Shown: in pieces, positions 1 to 10,799 of the stretch | Layout: every line of letters begins with the position of its first letter | How positions within the stretch are numbered: the stretch's first letter is position 1 | DNA from: Oasisia sp. SBJ-2009 | Taxonomy: Eukaryota; Annelida; Polychaeta; Sabellida; Siboglinidae | DNA length: 64,000 nt | Direction of reading: 5' to 3' | Assembly: GCA_964017155.1 (NCBI GenBank) | Contig: OZ024858.1 | Coordinates: 20,208,657-20,272,656, forward strand | Made by a program: the position numbers and the translations under genes | The notes under the pieces: generated by a model | Database searches by the model: none | Told to the model about the DNA's origin: nothing | What the model saw: the letters and a program-made list of their open reading frames with translations, nothing else

Positions 1-952
1 GGACACATTTATAAATGGGTACCAAGTGGACAGTGTTGTGATCGGAGTCACCAATCGGTGGCTTGGCAATGGACCGATACGCCGTGGGCACCGAACCGTA
101 GCACAAGTCAATTGTTTTGTTCATTCGGATTGGGCACGTAATGTACTGGTGGTAAGTTGGCAGACAATTCTCTAGTTTACACTGATTGAAATCACCCAAT
201 ATGAACTTGGGTGCATCGGTAGACAAAGCGTCCAGTTTCTGTGTTACGTCACAGATATGCTGGGCGGCGCGATCCACGTTGGCTCTGGGGTGTATGTACA
301 CAACAGTCACAAACAATTGTGGAAATTCGCGGGGGAGATACAGTGGCCGTAGTGACACTGACAACAGTTCAATGTCCGGGGTGCAGAGCTGTTCACGCAC
401 AATGACGGTCTTGCACCAACGCTCGTTGACATATAAACAAACACCCCCACCTTTCGCCTTTCCGGTCGTCTGCTTGTCGCGATCAAGCCGGGTGGGGCAT
501 CCAAATCCCTTGATGAATGTCCCACGATCGCCAACATTTTGGTCGAACCAAGTCTCGGTGAAAGCCATAAGGCAAGCATCTCTGTATTCGTTGAAAAAGG
601 TTGCGTTGGCACGTAATTCATCCATCTTAAGGTCTTTCAGACAACGAACATTGGCCAAGATCATCGATGGCAAAGGGGGCTTGTGTTTCATCTTACGTAG
701 TCTTTGTCGCACACCACCTTTCCTTCCTCGTTTACGCAACGGTTTGGTGTTGTTTCTCGTTATGCCAGGCGGAAAGTCAATGTTAGATAAATAATCAGAG
801 TCATGATGTACACGGTTGTTTAAAGCCAGTAAATACTCACGGCTTAGACTTAGTCCGCCATGATGGGCGTTTCCTCGCTGGGCGTAGCACACTTGAATTA
901 ACGTTGACATCACAATAAAAAGTCCAAGAATCAGGTACTTGCTGTCATCCAT
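1..952 (-). CDS. Non-LTR retrotransposon ORF, APE-type endonuclease region (partial)
   Basis: Reading the minus strand from the ATG at 952 gives 317 uninterrupted codons running off the left edge. Residues about 95-310 match the apurinic-type endonuclease that nicks target DNA for LINE insertion. The start is NVRCL (101-105), then TETW (132-135, catalytic Glu), GDFN (253-256) and SDH (303-305, catalytic Asp-His). A basic Arg/Lys stretch at 73-90 precedes the domain, and the wording resembles the Rex1/CR1/L2 elements common in fish and invertebrates. The reverse transcriptase would lie beyond the edge. Oddly, residues 1-25 form a hydrophobic stretch ending in CYAQ that looks like a signal peptide and is in frame with the endonuclease. 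No stops or frameshifts are visible, so the copy is young or constrained. The start codon is simply the first in-frame ATG; the next ATG in frame is at codon 15. Confidence 0.85.
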   Translation of the reverse strand, partial: MDDSKYLILGLFIVMSTLIQVCYAQRGNAHHGGLSLSREYLLALNNRVHHDSDYLSNIDFPPGITRNNTKPLRKRGRKGGVRQRLRKMKHKPPLPSMILANVRCLKDLKMDELRANATFFNEYRDACLMAFTETWFDQNVGDRGTFIKGFGCPTRLDRDKQTTGKAKGGGVCLYVNERWCKTVIVREQLCTPDIELLSVSLRPLYLPREFPQLFVTVVYIHPRANVDRAAQHICDVTQKLDALSTDAPKFILGDFNQCKLENCLPTYHQYITCPIRMNKTIDLCYGSVPTAYRSIAKPPIGDSDHNTVHLVPIYKCV

Positions 953-2337
953 TGCACGGATCACTCATTCACAAACTCAAACTAAAATGTATAGGCGGCG
1001 CCCACAAAATAGGCAGAATAATACTAAAAATATAGCGACGAGCGAACAGCTGCTGGTCGCCACAGAGTAGCGCCCTCTATATATGCGTGCACATGCCATC
1101 TACGCGTTAAAAACCTGAAATAAAATGTGTTTTTGAAACCGTATTTTCATCTTAACCTTTACGCGGTCCCATAATCCAAAGACGTCTCCGATGATGTCCC
1201 AATCATCATTACGCTCCACAATTATGTATATTGCACCTCTGAGCCACCATTCTCGAGTATGTATAGCTGCTATAGACGTGTTTACAACTATTACTATTAT
1301 TACAACTCAACTCATATCCGACGCAAACTTTCTACCGCTACTGCAGTTGTCTTTAAATTATTATCCAGCATTATTAATGTTATCACGATTCATACCTGAT
1401 ATCTTTTCCTAGTTCCAAAACATTATCTTGTTGTTGAAAGAAACATAGGACGGAATTTCAATCAAGAGAACTCAACTTCAATCCTTGTTGCTACTGTTAT
1501 GGTGTTTGGACGGTTAATTTAGCTCACAACACATTGCTGTAGTTCACAAATAATTAATTGTAGACATTTGTTGACAGCTATATGAATGCGAACAAACGTA
1601 TATCGACGACGTAAAGGCAATGACAGACTTGATGACGGGTGAACCAGGATCAGGACAACGTGTGCACACAGATCGTCACGGTAATACAAACCGATGGAAA
1701 CACCACTAGCACTTGTGAAATCGGCAAAACTCAGCACTTCTGTTGACTCTGGACCTACCTAGAATTCAACGTTACGGTTATGTTTGCCAAAATGTCATAC
1801 CTCAGTGCATTACAATTATAGCGGGCTCAGCCCATCCAAACCCCCCTCCCGGAGTCAGACACCTGTGTCAACGTAACGAAAAGCGCCAATTGCTTTGCTT
1901 TTGTGTACACAGTTAGTCTCGTGTTGTACTTAATGCTAGCACACGTCACCTTGTAGAGGCCACGACAGGATTTGTGGAATAGTCTCCAACGCATCGCTAA
2001 ATATATCCCACCCAGGCATCACCCTGCTTCGGTTTCACCTGTAATGTAAAGTCTAAGGCAGCATAACACCGACATTCTACTGCACTAATGTGTCGAGTAT
2101 TCGTCCGCAATGTTGATCAACTTTGTACGGCGTAACTGGCACAGCGTTGAGCTGGTTTTCTTCATACCTGACTGGTAGACGGCAAGCCATATAGACAGGA
2201 CATTTTTTCCGTTTGTGTGGTTTGACCCAGTATGAAGCCAATGCTATCAGCAAATTCAATCACATTATCCCAATGTCAACGATTCTGCGAATGCAGATGA
2301 TGACTTTTCTTAGTAGCTTTGAGCCAAGGTTGGGTTC
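953..2337. other. No gene recognised
   Basis: The first ~150 bases may hold the 5' untranslated part of the retrotransposon at 1-952. The rest is unique-looking AT-rich DNA with only short chance open frames. No tRNA, splice-consistent exon or clear repeat was found. Confidence 0.5.
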
Positions 2338-2988
2338 AAATATGTATTTGTATTTGTAATTGTATTTGAATATAGAAGTGTTTTGTATATGTAATTGAAT
2401 TGAAAATCACAAACGGGCATGTATTTGTATTTGACAATGTGTCGGTATTTGAATGAAAGGTATTTGCAAATACAATCAAATACACATTAAAATTACAAAC
2501 AAAGGGTAAAGCATTGCCTGACATAAACTGGCTCAGGAGTCAAGACAGAATGTTTTTCACACCTGGTCAACAGTGGGCAGGCAGCACTGAGAAAATTGGC
2601 CTACACTGAAACTGGTCAAACATTAGCATCAATGAATGAATGGGAAGCCAGTGAAGTTTATCTATAGCCATAAAGGCAGGTATTCACAAGGAAGGTGCTT
2701 CAAAGAATCCTGCTGTCACCTGCTGTGTAAACATTCTAGGCTAAGACAAAGGAACCTAGGTTTCCTCCAGTGCAGATTGCATGGGAAGAGCTATCCACTA
2801 GTTGGTACAGGAGTACTGATAAGAACAGTCTAGTAAACTTGCATGCTAATTAGTCTATAGCAGTCAGTCAAGTCAAAGACAAAATTCCACCACACTTGAA
2901 CTATAGTAGAAACACGTGCCACGTATTTGAATCATATTTGAATCAAATTTGAATTATAAATGGCAGTATATTTATATTTGAATTGAAT

Positions 2989-3325
2989 TTGTATTTGTGT
3001 TTGTGTTTGTGTTTGTGTTTGTGTTTGTGTTTGTGTTTGTGTTTGTGTTTGTGTTTGTGTTTGTGTTTGTGTTTGTATTTGTATTTGTATTTGTATTTGT
3101 ATTTGTATTTGTATTTGTATTTGTATTTGTATTTGTATTTGTATTTGTATTTGTATTTGTATTTGTATTTGTATTTGTATTTGTATTTGTATTTGTATTT
3201 GTATTTGTATTTGTATTTGTATTTGTATTTGTATTTGTATTTGTATTTGTATTTGTATTTGTATTTGAATTGAAATCTGGAAAGGCAATGTATTTGTATT
3301 TGAATTTGATTTGTATTTGTACTTG
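2989..3325. repeat. Two-phase hexanucleotide microsatellite (TTTGTG)n(TTTGTA)n
   Basis: About 14 copies of TTTGTG switch abruptly near 3075 to over 30 copies of TTTGTA, ending in diverged TTTGAA copies. A scattered degenerate TTTGTA tract also sits at 2338-2480. The hexamer leaves several frames open on both strands, producing long spurious dipeptide-repeat frames that should not be annotated as genes. Confidence 0.97.
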
Positions 3326-3334
3326 ATCCCAACA

Positions 3335-3637
3335 TGTGTATTTGGACCCAACCCTGCTTTGAGCCTCATTTGCGATGGAACGTAATTAATGGTATAGGCT
3401 GAGCCGAAGCTTTGGCACCGGTCCAGCGTTGCACTCTCTCGGATCATGACATCAGAAAACGGGAAGAATGGGACGATTTTGGTCTTTTTCAACAACGTTG
3501 AACCATCAGCTATTCAGACTCTTCCAAAACCTCCATTTGTGTCCCTTTCAAGGTCGGCAAAAATCCGATATTTGTACCAGACACCACCTCTCTCTCTCAC
3601 GCGCGCGCTCTCTCACTCTCTCGCGCGTGTTCTCTAG
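3335..3637. other. No gene recognised
   Basis: This is the stretch between two simple repeats, running into CT-rich sequence from about 3590. The short open frames show no family similarity that I recognise. Confidence 0.4.
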
Positions 3638-3638
3638 T

Positions 3639-3691
<53 letters not shown>

Positions 3692-3733
3692 GTCTCTCTC
3701 TCTCTGTCTCTCTCTCTATGTGTCTCTTTCTTT
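3639..3733. repeat. (TCTG)n then (TC)n microsatellite
   Basis: Eleven or so TCTG units pass into imperfect TC/TCTG repeats. This is a simple tandem repeat with no coding content. Confidence 0.95.
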
Positions 3734-3734
3734 A

Positions 3735-5335
3735 CAAATATTGTACCCAAAGATGTATCCCTTCCATAAGTACCTCCAACCGTGTCCCCAATAAAAGATT
3801 TTACACCATACAATGTAACTAATTTCATAAATAGCGTGAAATACTTCTGTCCACAATACCCCAACCATATGTATGGGGCCAAGCTCCTCCCTTCATTCCG
3901 ATTCCCAGTTCCGGAAATTGACTGCCTTGTGTCTAACTCCGTATTTTGATTAACCATGGTAATATATTAAAAATAACACATGACTCACAAGCAGTGGCAT
4001 TGTACATTGTATTCTAGTATTGTTACAGAGACATACGTTTAACTGTTAAAGAGAGGCTTGCATCACCAACGTGTAGTCTTCCTAATACACTAGTCGCCAA
4101 ACCGAGATTATTATTTTGTAGTTTGGTTAACAAATTCACACAAAAATTTGCCAAGACATTTTAATAAGTAAAATTAATGGATCCATTAAATAATTGTTAT
4201 TGTAAAAGTCAAAACAACAGAAAAATCCAATTAAAAATTAAACAATAAATAAATAAATATAGTTAGGAGTAATGTCCACAGATTCCTGTTATTGTTCTCT
4301 TGTCGAAAGTTCTCGCGCAACTTGTGACGCAAATCCATATAGAGCTCGTACAGGTAAGAAGTAAATGTACAAAATACAGCATTTTGATCAATATGCTAAG
4401 TTAGCTGTCTTCTGTCACTTCCTTGTTTACAACCAATGTGTTCCTCAAAATGTATCTTACAAATTGAAACTGTGAAACTGTAGATGACTTTTCCAAAATT
4501 TGACCTTAGCTAGATATCCCTCAAGCATCACAAATGGATGACGAACACGTGGGAAATGTTCGGAGACAGCAGGTCTGGATGTCCAACCGGTTACCTCGGC
4601 ATGGAAGGAAAGGATATAAGCTTTAATGGTTGAGTAACCGATCAGTGCGCGCTGCAATTGTTTGCAACATTGCTTTACAAGATAATTCACTTCCTGTATG
4701 GAACCAGTAATGATCCAATATCTCCTGTTAATACATAATAGTCACATAAAATTAACAATACCACGTGCTGGTTTGAAGTATTCACGTGAAATTATTCTAC
4801 TCGTTCGTGTTGCTGAACTTGAATGTCCAATTCGACAACTCCCAATAAGGACACAGTTGTCACGCAGAATTGTGTTCAGTTGTTTTCTTTCATGTACCAC
4901 AGCCATACATTTGGAGAACAATACGTATCCGTGTATAGTTTCAAAAAGGCATTACATCCATACACCAACACCATTGTTCTTAATAAGATGGAATTGTATA
5001 TATTTCACGACAATACATGAGGCGCAATTACATGTTGAAATGTCGCTGAATAGGGATCATTATCAGTTATTTACCCATAAACACTATCTTATCTAACATA
5101 TATGATTTGTTCGTAACGTTCAGACGAGTACAATTACTTACACCTACAACAATTAACAATTCTCCTGCGCGAAAGCATAGCCATGAAGTAACAACGTCAA
5201 AACAGAAGACTACATCTTCGAAAGACATACATGTATTAGTTAAACTAAATGTACCGCACATATTCAATTGCTGTAGTTACAGAGGATTGTCAAGTATGTG
5301 AAATAGTAATACCAACATGAGATGGATATAAAATT
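3735..5335. other. No gene recognised
   Basis: AT-rich sequence with short chance open frames on both strands. I saw no splice-consistent exon, RNA gene or transposon end. Confidence 0.45.
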
Positions 5336-5338
5336 GTA

Positions 5339-5568
<230 letters not shown>

Positions 5569-5871
5569 TGTGTTTATACATTACAGTCAAAATCATATTC
5601 CACAGTACACACTTTACAATTGATAATGCTAAAACTGAATTATGACGTTTGACGAAGAACCAGGATTTACACTGATGTCCATAATAAAAAGGAAATGTCC
5701 TGTTCTAAGTTACGTATGGTTCGGGTATAATTACCAAACAATTGACCGATTGTGGTACGCATACACCATATGCATATACACACGCCACGCCCCTCTCCCA
5801 CATACACTTTTTTTGTCTTTTAGCCAACGGTTGCCCATCGACAACAATCACAGCAGAATATCAGGCGATCT

Positions 5872-6894
5872 TCACGTGAAGGCACGTACTTGATTGCAGC
5901 GCTTTTTCCGGCAGAATGTCCGTACATCTTCACGAAACATGCTGCTGACAATACTGTAGATGAAAGGATTGACGATGGAATTCAAAACATACATACGCTG
6001 CAGGTCCATTGAAACATTCAAACCTGAGCTGGCCAACCACGTCGGCAACCAAGTAGCTAGAAAAACGACAGTGATGATAAACAACAAGAGATATCCCTTG
6101 TACAACTTTGTCTGTTTGTCTGATTTCTTCACGCGTGCTACAGGCGCCACCGATGCGGTCCTGTGATTGTTATGAGCGCCGGTCGTCACTGCGTAACTTG
6201 AATTTCTAGCAACGCCCATGGATATTGTCGAAACATCACGCGGTATTGCGGCGTGAATTCGCTTCGCGTTCCGCACCATTGTCGCTGCCATCAGTGCATA
6301 GCAGATGATCATCACGCTGACGTTCGAAGCGGTAACAACGAACACAATCATTTCAAAAAGCTGTATGTAGCGAAGCAATCTCGTCACTGTCAACAGTGTG
6401 GCGGATATTGCAGCCGCTATCGCAATGACGACGAGAGCGATCTTCGCCCGTCGTGCGCGGGTGTTGAACTTGTATGGACGCAAGACGGCCAGAAGACGCT
6501 CAAAGGACACGAACGCAAGCAGTACGATGGAGAACGTGATGGCCAAGTGACCGAGCCAGACCACGAGGAGCACCGCCAGAAGGTACAGCGCGAACTTTGT
6601 CAGCACGATGCCGCATACAAGGACTGTCAGGTCAGCGACAGCCAGGGCAAACATGTAGACTCTAGTCGGTGTCGTCATCTGCCTGGCATAGACCGCGATC
6701 ACGAACAAGTTCCCGGGAATGCCGAGCACACACAAGAGGAACACAACCTCACTGTGAATGTGCACTACAGTTGCAGGGTGGCCGTACGCTATCTCCGTGC
6801 TGCTATCTGAAGCATTCAGCAACACACTTGACAAGTTGGCAGTATCCATATCTAAAGACGACTTCGACCACGCAATGCGCATATTCAAACACAA
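5872..6894 (-). CDS. Class A (rhodopsin-like) G-protein-coupled receptor, orphan
   Basis: An intronless 340-codon frame encodes a seven-transmembrane receptor of the plasma membrane. Visible landmarks are: GN at 61-62 (TM1); LAVADL at 84-89 with the TM2 Asp at 88; FER at 131-133 in place of the (D/E)RY motif at the end of TM3; TWLP at 281-284 for the TM6 Trp-x-Pro; and NPFIY at 309-313 (TM7 NPxxY). N-linked sites occur in the tail (NLSS, NASD). A basic third loop (about 205-265) and short C-tail follow the usual plan. The start is uncertain: Met1, Met5 and Met16 are all possible, and Met16 would leave a compact glycosylated tail. The position expected for the TM3 disulfide cysteine is Val108, and loop 2 has no cysteine, so the usual extracellular disulfide is missing. 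The ligand cannot be told from sequence; peptide or orphan class A receptor is my best guess. Confidence 0.9.
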   Translation of the reverse strand: MCLNMRIAWSKSSLDMDTANLSSVLLNASDSSTEIAYGHPATVVHIHSEVVFLLCVLGIPGNLFVIAVYARQMTTPTRVYMFALAVADLTVLVCGIVLTKFALYLLAVLLVVWLGHLAITFSIVLLAFVSFERLLAVLRPYKFNTRARRAKIALVVIAIAAAISATLLTVTRLLRYIQLFEMIVFVVTASNVSVMIICYALMAATMVRNAKRIHAAIPRDVSTISMGVARNSSYAVTTGAHNNHRTASVAPVARVKKSDKQTKLYKGYLLLFIITVVFLATWLPTWLASSGLNVSMDLQRMYVLNSIVNPFIYSIVSSMFREDVRTFCRKKRCNQVRAFT

Positions 6895-6959
6895 TCCCGG
6901 AACAATCAGAGCAAATCAGAAAATCACGTTGCGTTATTCTAACTAGTTGTGCTCAGATC

Positions 6960-9900
6960 CAACTGACTACATCTACACATCTGTCTGTATTCAACATTGG
7001 TATACATTTATGACGTTTCGCAGCTGGTCTCGATGTATTTGCGTTTATACAAACGTATGTTTTGTTGTCGTCTCCTCATCCAGCCAGTGGAACCAGGCGC
7101 TCTATGTTGTTGATCACATTGGAACCGCTGATACAACCAACTATTCTATGTTGTTGATTACATTGGACCGCTGATACAACCAACTATATGCCGATGAAAC
7201 ACCATCCGGGTGAACGTATTCTTACAATATCAACATTATTAACTGCAGTTTCGCAGATCGTTTAGTTTCACTTTGCTGAGAGCACGACGCCATACATAAT
7301 AGGTACCCATCAGAACGGCGACGCGGGTCCGCCTGTGTACACCGACGATCTCTCTAATCGGTACAGCAGCACTTCGACTAGTGCGACTTCCGGCAGTTGG
7401 GTCGTGCCGTGTCACGCCGGCATAATTAGGCACGGCAACGCCCCTGTCTTGAATGACAACTATCTGCGTTTAATGTAATGTACGTGTGTCGTGACTGTAG
7501 CACAGCGGTAGCACAGTTTCGTACAGATATGCAGTTACATTTCACTTTTTCATTTCGAACACGCATATACGTTATTTCTTGATATGTATTATGCCTAACA
7601 GATATATAGGGCACCATATTTGTATTCACGCAGAAATACCTATTAATGAAGGACTAATCAATGTGCATTGATCAGATAGGAGCGAGTCCAACCGAAGGCA
7701 GTTCGACCAGCGCCAAAGATGTGAACGTTTGAAAATGTGTTTAAAATATACCGTGGCTCCGTATTCAACAATCCATAGTCACAGTCCGGCATATGGTGTG
7801 ATCTCTAGTCGCTCGTTCAGAGCCATTAAAACCAGGACTAACAGGTTGAGTAGCAGCTTCCCCCAAGCCGTACAAACCCTGCCAAAAAAGAAGTGACTTT
7901 TCTCCCATCTGTAGTACTCATATATCCCACTTTCCAATGTGTATACCTTATCATAATGTATTATATATTATTTTATTCCACATTTTATATTTTATATTTA
8001 TACTAGAACGAATCAACTATTAGTTATCGATGTTATTTGATGTTATAAAGAACAACTTTTTTATTCGGACCTAATGTGTGTAATTGCTCTTATTTATTTA
8101 ATTTTATTTAAAGTAGTAGTATAGTTTATCACAATCGTTTGGTGCATGTGAGTGTTTTGTCATGTGAAAAAACCTATGCGACGATCCAACATTACAATGT
8201 ATTCTAATATTTTATTGTAACTCCAATGAAAACACATGACAATAAAGCTGATCATTCTTATCTTAAGTTTCGAAAATGTTCGTTCAAGTGTTTCAGCTCC
8301 CATTAAACTACAATTATTGGTGATTTGTTTTACTTTAAGATGAATACCCCGTGTAAGCCTATTGGAGGCTAACAATTAATTCTGACATGCATATCTACAC
8401 ATGCATGCACGTACAAAACCACACGCGCGCGCACACGCATATACATGCACAATTTATATTATGGAGGAGCACCTGTCTAGTCAGAAACAACTGAGAATCA
8501 GTATCGCATAGATGTTTTTTAGAACTAGAAAGTGCTGCAGTTGAAGATTTTTGGATGGCCCCATCGGTGTGGAGACGGGGGATATCTGGAGAGTGTCAAT
8601 GGATGTTGTTGGACGGGTTTGAAGATGTCATCCTTAGCATTCACTTACATAATCAGCATAGCAATTGTACATTAATTTATTCGTCAAATCGTATACCTTT
8701 TGGTAAACACGTAGCATTCAAAGATATCATTAACTGTAATCGAAACATTGTCATATAAGTCATTTGGAAAAAACACAGTCAATTGACATTTACCACTGCA
8801 AAGGTGGTTAGAACCATTCAAATACAGTAAGCAAACCCAAAACACCTTCCGAACAAAGTGTCAATAGTTAGCCAAAATCTTGATGGGGAACATACTAAAT
8901 TGGAATCAATCAGTAATGGCCGCTGAAGTCAATACATTGCATTCTGTCAACCTGTCTCCGTGTGTAAGGGACAACTGATCAAGTGAAGTAAATTACATAG
9001 TTGGCTACAATGATGTCTCTATACGTGATTTAGTCAAACGTAAATACCAGAATGCTAAAATATCCAAGATGGCTGCCAGCAGTGGCATTTACGTAGTGTG
9101 TGCCTTTCGTGGTGGTGTTTATTGAATTAAGATCGGATTATAAATATGTTGGGGAAACCATGTTCTGTATTGTTCTGTCACATTAAGAAACATATCAATA
9201 GTGTTCATATAAGATACGCTTAACTAATTCCTCCAACGTGGGATAGCACAAACACACAACAATATGTAATTGACACCTGAACTGTTGCACACTTTAACCA
9301 CAATAATCCAGTCACTCACTAATGTATAAATTGTTACATTCAGTAATTTGTTGGCAAGCGCAGTTCAGGGTTTGCTAACGACGTTTTGGATGTGTTGAAG
9401 ATTATAATATCGGATTGAAGTGAGACATAAGTGAATAATTAAAATGCATCTATCAATATTTTGGCAGTCTTATGTTGGAGTAATGATAAGGCGTTCTACC
9501 TGGGTAAGCGTAATACATATTGCATTATTTTGCTCTATGCGATACTTTGTCCCGGTACGCCAGGTGAGAAACAACCAGTGTAAAAAAGCTGGTTACAGTT
9601 CCAGGTGGTTTTATTGTCATTGTGAGTTGAGTCTAGATTCTTGGTGCTTCTAGAGTCGATACTACTAATAATTATTATTGTTGTTTGATTTAATTGTTTA
9701 GGATCCGTGAAATTGCGCATGGGCAGAGGGGAGTTTCACACGGGCAAATTGATTAAAAAACTGAGTGTATGCAAGTGTCAGATAGACAACAATGTCATCA
9801 GATTGTGTTCTGGTTGGCTCGAATATTTCTAAATCAATGTCCCATTATTCATTTCCGGAGTAAGGCCTATAGCTGTCGTGAATATACCAAGACTATCCCT

Positions 9901-10560
9901 ACTCTGACTTAACCTCATGAAATTTGATACCATCGATACTAGTAATGGACTTAAGCTTATAAAGCGTAGTATGACTATGTTCAGAATCAGATGGCTATCA
10001 TATTAGCAATGAAGTGGATATCCGATATATGTGTTCATTAACAGTACGAATTACTAAATATAAAGAGATTCAATTATCGTATTGCTTTGGCATGTAATTA
10101 GAGCATAAATGGAAACGTGTGCGTGTGCCTAATGGTGTATTAGTCCAATTATGGCACTGGGTTGTGAAGGTCAACAATGGACCTAACACGATTAGGTTCT
10201 TTCTGTTGTTGCCCTGCTGTCGACAGGTATAAACATATCATTTTGTTCAAACCGCGTGTTTCATTACAATCTACCTTTACCAGCGAGATTATGTTGCGTG
10301 ATTCAGTAGCAATCTAATTAATGGAAACATGGACACTGTTACCCAGGTATCTATCATTACCTAACCGTGTGACATCTAGACCAGTGGCTTGTGATCTGAC
10401 ACCGATCCAAATGTTAAAGGCCATTCGCCTCAATGTATATATGGCCACACACCAACTTCAATCAACCGGCAAAAGCATTAGTCTTCCCTTTTGACACATC
10501 AAAACATTACCTTACGTGCATCTCTCTTTTTAGAATGACTCGACACGGACTTAGTGTTGC
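6960..10560. other. No gene recognised
   Basis: About 3.6 kb of AT-rich DNA 5' of the receptor gene. It should contain the receptor's promoter, but I could not identify one. A short CA/CG alternating tract occurs near 8420-8445. Nothing else is supportable. Confidence 0.4.
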
Positions 10561-10565
10561 ATGTG

Positions 10566-10795
10566 TTCGCGATATCAAAGTGAGGGTATGGTTGGATATT
10601 TTCGCGATGTCGAAGATAGGAGAGTATTAAAGAGTTGATGAATTTCGTGACGTCGAATTAAACGAAATAATGTTGGAGACTTTCGTGGTATCGAAGGGAG
10701 GGTAGTTTTCATGATTTTCGCGATATCGAAGGGAAGGTAATGTTGGAGATTTTCGCGTGGTCGAAGGAAAGATAGTGTTGAAGATATTTGCACTG
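10566..10795. repeat. Decayed ~45-bp minisatellite
   Basis: Five or so diverged tandem copies of a unit containing TTTCGCGATATCGAAGG followed by a GA-rich stretch and ATGTTGGAGA. Copy divergence indicates an old array. Minus-strand open frames here are a by-product of the repeat. Confidence 0.75.
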
Positions 10796-10799
10796 TTAA

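Noticed and set aside
186..794. Plus-strand frame of 202 codons at the left edge
   Set aside because: Antisense to the retrotransposon endonuclease ORF, which has recognisable catalytic motifs.
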